Origin: Triticum aestivum
Taxonomy: Eukaryota > Streptophyta > Magnoliopsida > Poales > Poaceae
Length of the DNA stretch: 64,000 bases
Direction of reading: 5' to 3'
NCBI RefSeq assembly: GCF_018294505.1
Contig: NC_057809.1
Location: forward strand, 140,218,979-140,282,978
Shown: positions 35,649-48,040 of the stretch, one piece after another
How positions within the stretch are numbered: the first letter of the stretch is position 1
Layout: the number at the start of each line of letters is the position of its first letter
Program-made: the position numbers and the translations under genes
The notes under the pieces: generated by a model
What the model saw: the letters and a program-made list of their open reading frames with translations, nothing else
The model's database searches: none
Told to the model about the DNA's origin: nothing

Positions 35649-38600
35649 TTGAATTTTAATGTGTTCCTTGAGAAAGCAAAGTTGAAAGATGATGGTAGCA
35701 ATTACACGGACTGGGTCCATAACTTGAGGATTATCCTCATTGCCGCACAGAAGAATTACGTCCTGGAAGCACCGCTAAGTGCCAAACCTGCTGCAGGAGC
35801 AACACCAGATGTTATGAACGTCTGGCAGAGCAAAGCTGATGACTACTCAATAGTTCAGTGTGCCATGCTTTACAACTTAGAACCGGGACTTCAACGACGT
35901 TTCGAACGTCATGGAGCATATGAGATGTTCCAGGAGTTGAAGTTAATATTTCAAGCAAATGCCCGAATTGAGAGATATGAAGTCTCCAATAAGTTCTACA
36001 ACTGCAAGATGGTGGAGAATAGTTCTGTCAGCGAACATATACTCAGAATGTCTGGGTACCATAACCACTTGACTCAACTGGGAGTTAATCTTCCTGTTGA
36101 TAGTGTCATTGATAGAGTTCTTCAATCACTGCCACCAAGCTACAAGAGCTTCGTGATGAACTATAACATGCAAGGGATGAATAAAACAATTCCCGAGCTC
36201 TTCGCAATGCTAAAGGCTGCGGAGGTAGAAATCAAGAAGGAGCATCAAGTGTTGATGGTTAACAAGACCACCAGTTTCAAGAAAAAGGGTAAAGGGAAGA
36301 AGAAAGGGAACTTCAAGAAGAACGACAAACAAGTTGCTGCTCAAGAGAAGAAACCCAAGTCTGGACCTAAGCCTGAGACTGAGTGCTTCTACTGCAAACA
36401 GACTGGTCACTGGAAGCGGAACTGCCCCAAGTATTTGGCGGATAAGAAGGATGGCAAGGTGAACAAAGGTATATGTGATATACATGTTATTGATGTGTAC
36501 CTTACTAATTCTCGCAGTAGTGCCTGGGTATTTGATACTGGTTCTGTTGCTAATATTTGCAACTTGAAACAGGGACTACGAATTAAGCTAAGATTGGCAA
36601 AGGACGAGGTGACGATGCGCGTGGGAAATGGTTCCAAAGTCGATGTGACCGCAGTCGGCACGCTACCTCTACATCTACCTTCGGGGTTAGTATTAGACCT
36701 AAATAATTGTTATTTGGTGCCAGCGTTAAGCATGAACATTATATCCGGATCTTGTTTGACGCGAGACGGTTATTCATTTAAATCATAGAATAATGGTTGT
36801 TCTATTTATATGAGTAATATCTTTTATGGTCATGCACCCTTAAAGAGTGGTCTATTTTTTTTGAATCTCGATAGTGGAGATACACTTATTCATAGTATTG
36901 AAGCTAAAAGATGCAGAGTTGATAATGATTGTGCAACTTATTTGTGGCACTGCCGTTTAGGTCATATTGGTATAAAGCGCATGAAGAAACTCCATTCTGA
37001 TGGACTTTTGGAATCACTTGATTATGAATCACTTGGTACTTGCGAACCGTGCCTCATGGGCAAGATGACTAAAACGCCGTTCTCCGGAACTATGGAGCGA
37101 GCAACATATTTGTTGGAAATCATACATACTGATGTATGTGGTCCGATGAATATTGAGGCTTGCGGTGGGTATCGTTATTTTCTCACCTTCACAGATGATT
37201 TGAACAGATATGGGTATATCTACTTGATGAAACATAAGTCTGAAACATTTGAAAAGTTCAAAGAATTTCAGAGTGAAGTGGAAAATCATTGTAACAAGAA
37301 AATAAAGTTTCTACGATCTGATCGTGGAGGAGAATATTTGAGTTGCGAGTTTGGTCTTCATTTGAAACAATGCGGAATAGTTTCGCAACTCACGCCACCC
37401 AGAACACCACAGCGTAATGGTGTGTCCGAACGTCGTAATCGTACTTTACTAGATATGGTGCGATCTATGATGTCTCTTACTGATTTACCGCTATCATTTT
37501 GGGGTTATGCTTTAGAGACGGCTGCATTCATGTTAAATAGGGCACCATCTAAATCCGTTGAGACGACTCCTTATGAACTGTGGTTTGGCAAGAAACCAAA
37601 GTTGCTGTTTCTTAAAGTTTGGGGCTGCGATGCTTATGTGAAAAAGCTTCAACCTGATAAGCTCAAACCCAAATTGGAGAAATGTGTCTTCATAGGATAC
37701 CCAAAAGAGACAGTTGGGTACACCTTCTATCACAGATCCGAAGGCAAGACTTTTGTTGCTAAGAATGGATCCTTTCTAGAGAAGGAGTTTCTCTCAAAAG
37801 AAGTGAGTGGGAGGAAAGTAGAACTTGATGAGGTAACTGTACCTACTCCCTTATTGGAAAGTAGTTCATCACAAAAACCGATTTATATGACACCTACACC
37901 TATTAGTGAGGAAGCTAATGATGATGATCATGAAACTTCAGATCAAGTTACTACCGAACCTCGTAGGTCAACCAGAGCAAGATCTGCACCAGAGTGGTAC
38001 GGTGATCTTGTTCTGGAAGTCATGTTACTATACCATGACGAACCTACGAACTATGAGAAAGCGATGATGAGCCCAGATTCTGCAAAATGGCTTGAGGCCA
38101 TGAAATCTGAGATGGGATCCATGTATGAGAACAAAGTGTGGACTTTGGTTGACTTGCCCGATGATCGGCAAGCCATCGAGAATAAATGGATCTTCAAGAA
38201 GAAGACAAACGCTGATGGTAATGTTACTGTCTACAAAGCTCGACTTGTTGCGAAAGGTTTTCGACAAGTTCAAGGAGTTGACTACGATGAGACCTTCTCA
38301 CCCGTAGCGATGCTTAAGTCCGTCCGAATCATGTTAGCTATTGCCGCATTTTATGATTATGAAATTTGGCAAATGGATGTAAAGACTACATTCCTGAATG
38401 GATTTCTGGAAGAAGAGTTGTATATGATGCAACCCGAAGGTTTCATCGACCCAAAGGGTGCTAACAAAGTGTGCAAGCTCCAGCGATCCATTTATGGACT
38501 GGTGCAAGCCTCTCAGAGTTGGAATAGACGTTTTGATAGTGTGATCAAAGCATATGGTTTAATACAGACTTTTGGAGAAGTCTGTATTTACAAGAAAGTG

Positions 38601-39614
38601 AGTGGGAGCTCTGTAGCATTTCTAATATTATATGTGGATGACATATTGTTGATTGGAAATGATATATAATTTATGGATAGCATAAAAGGATACTTGAATA
38701 AGAGTTTTTCAATGAAAGACCTCGGTGAAGCTGCTTACATATTGGGCATCAAGATCTATAGAGATAGATCAAGACGCTTAATTGGACTTTCACAAAGCAC
38801 ATACCTTGACAAAGTTTTGAAGAAGTTCAAAATGGATCAGGCAAAGAAAGGATTCTTGCCTGTGTTACAAGGTGTGAAGTTGAGTAAGACTCAATGCCCG
38901 ACCACTGCAGAAGATAGAGAGAAAATGAAATATGTTCCCTATGCTTCAGCCATAGGCTCTATCATGTATGCAATGCTGTGTACCAGACCTGATGTGTGCC
39001 TTGCTATTAGTTTAGCAGGGAGGTACCAAAGTAATCCAGGAGTGGATCACTGGACAACGGCCAAGAACATCCTGAAATACCTGAAAATGACTAATGATAT
39101 GTTTCTCATTTATGGAGGTGACAAAGAGCTCATCGTAAATGGTTACGTTGATGCAAGCATTGACACTAATATGAACGATTCTAAATCACAAACCGGATAC
39201 GTGTTTATATTGAATGGTGGATCTATCAGTTGGAGCAGTTCTAAATAAAGCATCATGGCGGGATCTACGTGTGAAGCGGAGTACATTGCTGCTTCGGAAG
39301 CAACAAATGAAGGAGTCTGGATGAAGGAGTTCATATCTGATCTAGGTGTGATACCTAGTGCATCGGGTCCAATGAAAATCTTTTGTGACAATACTGGTGC
39401 AATTGCCTTGGCAAAGGAATCCAGTTTCCACAAGAGAACCAAGCACATCAAGAGACGCTTCAATTCCATCCGCGATCAAGTCCAGGTGGGAGAGATAGAG
39501 ATTTGCAAGATACATACGGATCTGAATGTTGCAGACCTGTTGACTAAGCCTCTCTCACGAGCAAAACATGATCAACACCAAGACTCCATGGGTGTTAGAA
39601 TCATTACTATGTAA
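35649..39614 (+). pseudogene. Copia gag-pol polyprotein, one frame with three in-frame stops
   Basis: A single frame of 3966 nt encodes gag, protease, integrase, RT and RNase H in copia order. Visible are the zinc knuckle CFYCKQTGHWKRNC (36384-36425), protease VFDTGS (36529), integrase HTDVCGP, FLRSDRGGEY and NGVSERRNR (37129-37440), RT IWQMDVKTTFLNG (38366) and YVDDILL (38630), and the RNase H ending (39255-39560). Stops are TAG 36786, TAA 38667 and TAA 39246. The expected initiator reads TTG at 35649, so the start codon also looks lost. There is no frameshift. This copy cannot make the full polyprotein. Confidence 0.95.
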
Positions 39615-39632
39615 TCTAGATTATTGACTCTA

Positions 39633-39647
39633 GTGCAAGTGGGAGAC
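39633..39647 (+). other. Polypurine tract of the copia element
   Basis: GTGCAAGTGGGAGAC directly precedes the TG of the 3' LTR. It primes plus-strand DNA synthesis in this family. Confidence 0.75.
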
Positions 39648-41326
39648 TGAAGAAAATATTCCCTAGAGGCAATAATAAAGTTATTATTTATTTCCTTATA
39701 TCATGATAAATGTTTATTATTCATGCTAGAATTGTATTAACTCGAAACATAATACATGTGTGAATACATAGACAAACAGAGTGTCACTAGTATGCCTCTA
39801 CTTGACTAGCTCGCTGATCAAAGATGGTTATGTTTCGTAACCATAGACATGAGTTGTCATTTGATAAACGGGATCACATAATTAGGAGAATGATGTGATT
39901 GACCTGACCCATTTCGTCAGCTTAGCACTTGATCATTTTGAGTTTACTGCTATTGCTTTCTTCATGACTTATACATGTTCCTATGACTATGAGATTATGT
40001 AACTCCCGATTACCGGAGGAACACTTTGTGTGCTACCAAACGTCACAACGTAACTGGGTGATTATAAAGGTGCTCTACAGGTGTCTCCGATGGTACTTGT
40101 TGAGTTGACATAGATCAAGATTAGGATTTGTCACTCCGATTGTCAGAGAGGTATCTCTGGGCCCACTCGGTAATGCACATCACTGTAAGCCTTGCAAGCA
40201 TTTTAACTAATGAGTTAGTTGTGGTATGATGCATTACAAAATGAGTAAAGAGACTTGGCGGTAACGAGATTGAACTAGGTATTGAGATACCTACGATCGA
40301 TCTCGGGCAAGTAACATACCGATGACAAAAGGAACAACGTATGCTGTTATGCGGTTTGACCGATAAAGATCTTCGTAGAATATGTGGGAGCCAATATGAA
40401 CATCCAGGTTCCAGTATTGGTTATTGACCGGAGATGTGTCTCGGTCATGTCTACATAGTTCTCGAACCCGTAGGGTCCGCACGCTTCAAGTTCGATGACG
40501 ATCGATATTATGAGTTTTTGTGTTTTGATGTAACGAAGGTAGTTCGGAGTCCCGGATATGATCACGGACATGACGAGGAGTCTCAAAATGATCGAGACGT
40601 GAAGATCGATATATTGGATAACTATATTCGGACACCGGAAGTGTTCTGGGTGATTTCAGAGAAAACCGGAGTGCCGGAGGGTTACCGGAACCCCGCCGGG
40701 AGAAATAATGGGCCTTATGGGCCTTAGTGGAGAGAGAGAGAGGGCTGGCCGCCCCCCCCTTTCCTTCTCCCTCTCCCCCTTCCTTTCCCCCTCCTAGTAG
40801 GAGTAGGAAAGAGGGGAGTCCAACTCCTACTAGGAGGAATCCTCCTCCTGGCGCGCCATAGAGGGCCGGCCGGCCTCCCCGCCTTGCTCCTTTATATACG
40901 GGGGCAGGGGGCACCTCTAGACACACAAGTTGATCATCGACCCCTTAGCCGTGTGCGGTGCCCCCCTCCACCATAATCCACCTCGATCATATCGTAGCGG
41001 TGCTTAGGCGAAGCCCTGCGTCGGTAGCAACATCATCACCATCAACACGCCGTCGTGCTGACGGAACTCTCCCGTGAAGCTCTGCTGGATCGGAGTTCGT
41101 GGGACGTCATCGAGCTGAACGTGTGCTGAACTCGGAGGTGCCGTGCGTTCGGTACTTGGATCGGTCAGATCGTGAAGACGTTCAACTACATCAACCGCGT
41201 TCTCATAACACTTCCGCTTACGGTCTATGAGGGTACATGGACGATACTCTTCCCTCTCGTTGCTATGCATCACCATGATCTTGCGTGTGCGTAGGATTTT
41301 TTTTGAAATTACTACGTTCCCCAACA
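39648..41326 (+). repeat. 3' LTR of the Angela-like copia element (1679 bp)
   Basis: It starts TGAAGAAAATATTCCCTAG and ends TTCCCCAACA, followed by TTGAT. A TATA box is at 40893-40898. It matches the split 5' LTR and, in reverse, the solo LTR 43027-44747. A GC-rich stretch near 40750 present in the 5' copy is missing here. Confidence 0.95.
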
Positions 41327-41331
41327 TTGAT

Positions 41332-42557
41332 TTCTTCAGAATGGGATGTTGCTTACCCATTAGCAACAGTGACAGGATTAAACAGAAAGTTGTCTGATCA
41401 TGTCTCACTTCAGTTGCATCTTGGTATTTCTCCCCCTCATAGCAACATTTTCAGGTTTGAATTATGTTGGTTTGAGAGGGAGGGCTTTGAAGATGTAGTA
41501 AAAATAAGTTGGCATGCTCAAAGATTTTGCAAATATGATTTGGACAAATGGCAGGAAAAAGCTATGAGATTCAGAAGACATGTGAAAGGGTGGCATATCA
41601 ACATGTAAGGAATGTATAAAAATGAAAACAAGAATATTTTATCTAGATTGGATGAATTATATAAGAAAAGGGAGGCAAGTATTTTGTCCCATGGAGATAG
41701 AGAGGCCAAGTGTATACTGGAGGCTGATTTGAAGAGACTTGAGGGATGAGTAGCTCAAATGGAGACATACATCCAGTGAGAGAGACTTATTGGAAGGAGA
41801 TGGAAACACCAAGTACTTCCAGTTGAAAGCCAGTGGTAGAAAAAATCATATTGCTATTTCGCTAAGAGATGGTGAGGAGATCAGAGGGGATGAAGACCTG
41901 GTCAGACACATAACTGATTTCTACAAGGATCTCTTTGGTCCACCTGAAGTTTCTTCCATCAGCTTGGAAGGGATAGAGTGCGAGAAATTGTGTGTGGAAG
42001 ATAGACATTTTATGATTAGGGAGTTTAGTATGGAGGAGATCAAGAGTGTGGTCTTTGGCATGAAGCACAATAAGGCTACTGGTCTGCATGGACTTCCCAT
42101 AGAGTTCTACTAGGAATTTGGGACGTTGTGAAAGAGGATTTGAAGGAATTATTTGATGTTTTCCATAGAGTAACTTTAGATGTGGAATGCATTATTGCCT
42201 TGATACCTAAAGCTTCCAATGCAAAAACTATTCATCAATTCAGACTAATATGCCTGCTAAATGTTAGTTATAAAATACTAAAAAAAGTTTTAGAAGTAAT
42301 ATTGGGCTTGTGGTTGATGGGCTGATTGCTAAGACTCAGACTACATTTATTAAAGATAGACACATCATGTGAGGAGTGTTGTTGTTGCACGAGACAATCC
42401 ATGAGTTGCAGAGTAGGAAGCAACCTAGGGTGTTGCTGAAAATAGACTTTGAGAAAGCATATGATAAGGTGAAGTGGAGTTTTCTATATCAAATATTGTA
42501 GGCTAAAGGTTTTGGGGATAAATGGTGTGACTGGATGATGAAGATGGTGAGCGCGGG
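41332..42557 (+). pseudogene. LINE ORF2 reverse transcriptase relic (piece 3 of 3)
   Basis: It continues the sequence broken at 18352: the end of the endonuclease domain (LNRKLSDHVSLQLHLG, 41373-41420), a linker, then RT segments LIPKASNAKTIHQFR (42201) and VLLKIDFEKAYDKVKW (42431-42478), the motif A region with the first catalytic Asp. Frames shift repeatedly and contain stops. A gypsy LTR cuts it at 42558, before the YxDD motif, and no further piece is found in the window. Confidence 0.8.
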
Positions 42558-45500
42558 TGATGACCCACAAGTATAGGGGATCTATCGTAGTCCTTTCGAT
42601 AAGTAAGAGTGTCGAACCCAACGAGGAGAAGAAGGAAATGATAAGCAGATTTCAGTAAGGTATTCTCTGCAAGCACTGAAATTATCGGTAACAGATAGTT
42701 TTGTGATAAGGTAATTTGTAATGGGTAACAAGTAATGAAGTAAATAAGGTGCAGCAAGATGGCCCAATCCTTTTTGTAGCAAAGGACAAGCCTGGCAAAC
42801 TCTTATATAAAGGAAAGCGCTCCCGAAGACACTTGGGAATTATCGTGAAGCTAGTTTTCATCACGCTCATATGATTCGCATTCGGTACTTTGATAATTTG
42901 ATATGTGGGTGGACCGGTGCTTGGGTACTGCCCTTCCTTGGACAAGCATCCCACTTATGATTAACCCCTCTTGCAAGCATCCACAACTACAAAAGAAGTA
43001 TTAAGGTAAACCTAACCACAACATGATGTTGGGAAACATAGTAATTTCAAAAAATTTCCTACGCACACGCAAGATCATGGTGATGCATAGCAACGAGAGG
43101 GGAGAGTGTTGTCCACGTACCCTCGTAGACCGAAAGCGGAAGCGTTAGCACAACACGGTTGATGTAGTCGTACGTCTTCACAATCCAACCGATCAAGTAC
43201 CGAACGCACGGCACCTCCGAGTTCAGCACATGTTCAGCCCGATGACGTCCCTCTAACTCTGATCTAGCCGAGTGTTGAGGGAGAGTTTTGTTAGCACGAC
43301 GGCGTTGTGACGATGTTGATGTTCTACCGACGCAGGGCTTTGCCTAAGCACCGCTACAGTATTATCGAGGTGGACTATGGTGGAGGGGGGCACCGCACAC
43401 GGCTAAGAGACGATCAACTTGTGTGTCAAGAGGTGCCCCCCTGCCCCTGTATATAAAGGAGCAAGGGAGGGTGCGGCCGACCAAGGGGAGAGGCGCGCCG
43501 GAGGAGTCCTACTCCCACCGGGAGTAGGACTCCCCCCTTTTCCTAGTTGGATTAGGACTAGGGAGGGGGGAAGAAGGAAAGAGGGGGGGGGGGGCTTTGC
43601 CCTAAACCAATTCGGTTTGGGCCTTGGGGGCGCGCGCCCCACACTTCCCTTGTTTCCCTCCTTTTTCCACTAAGGCCCATGTAGGCCCATTAAGCCCCCG
43701 GGGGGTTCCGGTAACCCCCCGGTACTCCGGTAAAATCCCGATTTCACCCGAAACACTTCCGATATCCAAGCATAGGCTTCCAATATATCAATCTTCATGT
43801 CTTGACCATTTCGAGACTCCTCGTCATGTCCGTGATCACATCCGGGACTCCGAACAACCTTTGGTACATCAAAACATAAAACTCATAATATAACTGTCAT
43901 CATAGCGTTAAGCGTGCGGACCCTACGGGTTCGAGAACTATGTAGACATGACCGAGACACGTCTCCGGTCAATAACCAATAGCGGAACCTGGATGCTCAT
44001 ATTGTCTCCTACATATTCTATGAAGATCTTTATCGGTCATACCGCATAACAACATACGTTGTTCCCTTTGTCATCGGTATGTTACTTGCCCGAGATTCGA
44101 TCGTCGGTATCTCAATACCTAGTTCAATCTCGTTACCAACAAGTCTCTTTACTCGTTCTGTAATACATTATCCCGCAACTAACTCATTAGTTGCAATGCT
44201 TGCAAGGCTTAAGTGATGTGCATTACCGAGAGGGCCCAGAGATACCTCTCCGACAATCGGAGTGACAAATCCTAATCTCGAAATACGCCAACCCAACAAG
44301 TACCTTTGGAGAGACCTGTAGAGCACCTTTATAATCACACAGTTACATTGTGACGTTTGGTAGCACACAAAGTGTTCCTCCGGTAAACGGGAGTTGCATA
44401 ATCTCATAGTCATAGGAACATGTATAAGTCATGAAGAAAGCAATAGCAACATACTTAAACGATCATGTGCTAAGCTAACGGAATGGGTCATGTCAATCAC
44501 ATCATTCTCCTAATGATGTGATCCCGTTAATAAAATGACAACCCATGTCAATGGCTAGGAAACTTAACCATCTTTGATCAACGAGCTAGTTAAGTAGAGG
44601 CATACTAGTGACACTCTGTTTGTCTATGTATTCACACATGTATTATGTTTCCGGTTAATACAATTCTAGCATGAATAATAAACATTTATCATGATATAAG
44701 GAAATAAATAATAACTTTATTATTTCCTCTAGGGCATATTTCCTTCACATGAAACATATGGATCCAAACCAGCCCCTTACGAAGCAACGCATAAACTAGG
44801 GTTTAAGCTTCTATCACTCTAGCAACCCATCATCTACTTATTACTTCCCAATGCCTTCCTCTAGGCCGAATCAATGGTGAAGTGTCATGTAGTCGACGTT
44901 CACATGACACCACTAGAGGAGAGACAACATACATCTCATCAAAATATCGAACAAATACCAAATTCACATGACTACTTATAGCAAGACCTTTCCCATGTCC
45001 TCAGGAACAAACATAACTACTCACAAATCATATTCATGTTCATAATCAGAGGGGTATTAATATGCATAAAGGATTTGAACATATGATCTTCCACAGAATA
45101 AACCAACTAGCATCAACTACAAGGAGTAATCAACACTACTAGTAACCCACAGGTACCAATCTGAAGCTTTGAGACAAAGATTGGATACAAGAGATGAACT
45201 AGGGTTTGAGAGGAGATGGTGCTGGTGAAGATGTTGATGGAGATTGACCCCCGCCCGATGAGAGGATCGATGATGATGACGATGGTGATGATTTCCCCCT
45301 CCCGGAGGGATGTTTCCCCGGCAGAACAGCTCCGCCGGAGCCCTAGATTGGTTCCGCCAAGGTTCCGCCTCGTGGCGGCGGTGTTTCGTCCCGAAAGCTT
45401 GCTTATGATTTTTTCTCGGATGAACGACTTCATATAGCAGAAGATGGGCACTGGAGGCCTGCCAGGGGGCCCATGAGACAGGGGGCGCGCGCCCCACCCT

Positions 45501-45785
45501 CGTGGCCAGGGTGTGGGCCCCCTCTGGTTAATTCTTTCGCCAGTATTTTTTATATATTCCAAAACATGCTCCTGTGAAGTTTCAAGACTTTTGGAGTTGT
45601 GCAGAATAGGTCTCTAATATTTGCTCCTTTTCCAGCCCAGAATTCCAGCTGCCGACATTCTCCCTCTTCATGTAAACCTTGTAAAATAAGAGAGAAAATG
45701 CATAAGTATTGTGACATAATGTGTAGTAACAACCCATAATGCAATAAATATCGATATAAAAGCATGATGCAAAATGGACGTATCA
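42558..45785 (-). repeat. 3' LTR of element A, interrupted by a copia solo LTR
   Basis: On the + strand it runs from TGATGACCCACAAGTATAGG to AAAATGGACGTATCA (TG...CA). Without the nested solo LTR it is about 1.5 kb. The reverse-strand start TGATACGTCCATTTTGCATC is typical of very abundant Triticeae gypsy LTRs (Sabrina/Fatima-like, from memory). Confidence 0.85.
43027..44747 (-). mobile_element. Angela-type copia solo LTR (1721 bp), TSD CATGA
   Basis: Reverse complement of the copia LTR type found at 39648-41326. It starts TGTTGGGAAACATAG and ends GGGCATATTTCCTTCA. Perfect CATGA duplications lie at 43022-43026 and 44748-44752. There is no internal region, so it arose by LTR-LTR recombination. 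Confidence 0.95.
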
Positions 45786-45787
45786 AC

Positions 45788-45815
45788 TCCCCCAAGCTTA
45801 GACCTCGCTTGTCCT
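45788..45815 (-). other. Polypurine tract of element A
   Basis: The minus strand reads AAGCGAGGTCTAAGCTTGG then GGGAGT, directly before the LTR. It fits the conserved AAGCTTGGGGGAG tract of Athila-like Triticeae elements. A second CCCCCAAGCTTGG (+ strand) occurs near 47292. Confidence 0.75.
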
Positions 45816-47337
45816 CAAGCGGAAGCCGATAACGAAAAATATGTCCACATGTTTAGAGATAGAGGTGTCGATAAAATAAAATACGGACATGAGGGCATCA
45901 TGATCATTCTTATAACATCAACATATATAAATATTGTCATATGATTTCTTATGCTCAAGTAATAATCTGTTCACAATGTAAAATATGAATCAGAAACTTC
46001 ATTGAAAACCAACAAACTATAATCTTGGTCATTGAAGCAATTGCAATTTATCATAACATCGGAAAGAGTCAATATAAGAGCTTTTCAGCAAGTCCACATA
46101 CTCAACTATCATTAGTCTTTCACAATTGCTAAAACTCACGCAATACTTGTGGGTATGGAGTTTAACCGGACATAGAGAAAGATAGGGGCTTATAGTGTTG
46201 CCTCCCAACCTTTTACCTCAAGGGTAATGTCAACAATAATAGTTCATGCTAACTTACATCCAATTGGATATACGTATCAGGATCTTTCCAACACAATGTT
46301 CTTGCCAAAGGATAAAATGTAAAAAGGAAAGGTGAAGATCACCATGACTCTTGTATAAGGTGTAAGAAAAAAGTAAAAGATAGGCCCTTCGTAGAAGGAA
46401 GCAGAGGTTGTCATGTGTTTTTGCGGTTAGATGCACACGATCTTAATGCAAAAGAATGTCACTTTATATTACCACTTGTGATATGGACCTTTATTATGCA
46501 CTCCGCCGCTTTTATTTCTTCCACATCATAAGATCATATAAAGCTTATTTTCTCCACACTAATAAATCATACATATTTAGAGAGCAATTTTTATTGCATG
46601 CAACAATGACAACTTACTTGAAGGATCTTACTCAATCCATAGGTAGATATGGTGGACTCTCACGGCAAAACTGGGTTTAAGGATGTTCGGAAGCACAAGT
46701 AGTATCCCTACTTGGTGCAAAGAATTTGGCTAGCATGAGGGGGAAAGGCAAGCTCAACATGTTGGATGATCCATGACAATATACTTTATTTCAGATATAA
46801 GAAAGCATAACCCATTATGTTGTCTTCCTTGTCAACATCAACTCTTTAGCATGTCATATTTTAATGAGTGCTCACAATCATAAAAGATGTCCAAGATAGT
46901 ATATTTATATGTGAAAACCTCTCTTTATTTACTTCTTATTAATTGCAACGATGACCAAAACTATGTTTGTCAAATCTCAACAACTTTTATTCATCATACT
47001 CTTTATATGTGAAGTCATTACTCTCCATAAGATCAATATGATCTCTTTAATTATTTTTATTCTTTCTTTTATTCCCTCAAGATCATAGTAAGATAATCAA
47101 AGCCCTTGACTCGAAACTAATCTTTATTATATATAACTCACGAACTCGATTACATAGAAGGATCATAAAGTAAAACTCAAAACTAAATCATACCAAAACT
47201 TTATTCTACTAGACCAAAGTATTACTAAAAGGATTGAACTAAGAAAAATGGTAAAGATAGGAGTGTGATGGTGATACGATACCGGGGCACCTCCCCCAAG
47301 CTTGGCAGTTGCCAAGGGGAGTGCCCATACTAGATAC
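45816..47337. other. Non-coding 3' region of element A
   Basis: AT-rich sequence between the small ORF and the purine tract, without a credible ORF on either strand. Such untranslated 3' regions are usual in Athila-type elements. Confidence 0.6.
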
Positions 47338-47708
47338 TCAGTTCTCTTTTGCTGGTGAAGAAGATGGTGGTGATGATGGATAGTCACATATCGAGCGTAG
47401 GAGATCCTCCAATTTGCGGACAATGCCCTTGAGTGCGGTGATATGCTCCTTCAACAAAATATTTTCACGTGTGAGATACTTGTTTTGTATGCGAGCTAAC
47501 TCAATCATCTTGAAAGCTTCAATCTCCGCTGGGGTAAGAAGATCATGATGAGGTTGAAGATGTCTTCGTATTCTACTACCGGAACTTGATCCTCCATGGC
47601 CTTCTTGATCCCATCATCCTTGTTGATCTCCCCGGGTTCTTCTCCCTGAAGCTCTATCTTCATTAGCCAAGCATCGTTTCCCTCATTGTTGGAGGAGGGG
47701 GACGACAT
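47338..47708 (-). pseudogene. Small post-pol ORF of element A, frameshifted
   Basis: The start is ATG 47708-47706 (MSSPSSNNEGNDAWLMKIEL). The first frame closes at 47505, but a +1 shift near 47530 continues into a Leu/Ile/Glu-rich stretch (TPAEIEAFKMIELARIQNKY) that looks like a short coiled coil and ends at TGA 47340-47338. Together it would be roughly 120 residues. It follows pol where Athila elements may carry an extra gene; no function is recognised. Confidence 0.6.
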
Positions 47709-48040
47709 GATGCCTGGCCTTGACAACTCTGGCAGAAAACAGCTCGAAACAAAAACAGAGGATATTTGCATGGTACGGTGATCAAAACCTTTGGGAGATT
47801 ATATAATGAATTTTTTACCGACCAAAAGAAGTATCATGCAAGAAAATGGAGTCCGGAGAGCACACGAGGTGCCCATGAGGCAGGGGGTGTGCCTAGTGGG
47901 GTAGGGCGTGCCCTCCACCCTCGTGGACGCCTCGTGTCCTTCTCGGACTACTTATTTTCCTATTTTCTTAAATATTCCAAAATGGAGAAAAATTTCTATT
48001 AGAACTGTTTTGGAGTCGGTTTACTTACCGTACCACATAC

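Larger units (their letters stand above)
18353..41326 (+). mobile_element. Angela/WIS-like copia retrotransposon (compound, with nested insertions)
   Basis: The left LTR begins TGCAGGAAATATGCCCTAG at 18353 and the right LTR ends TACGTTCCCCAACA at 41326. Flanking TTGAT occurs at 18348-18352 and 41327-41331. Without the nested gypsy element (13.15 kb) and the ~1.2-kb unclassified insertion it is about 8.6 kb, the usual size for this family. Order: LTR, tRNA-iMet-type primer site, leader, single gag-pol frame, purine tract, LTR. It splits the LINE between its endonuclease and reverse transcriptase parts. Confidence 0.93.
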
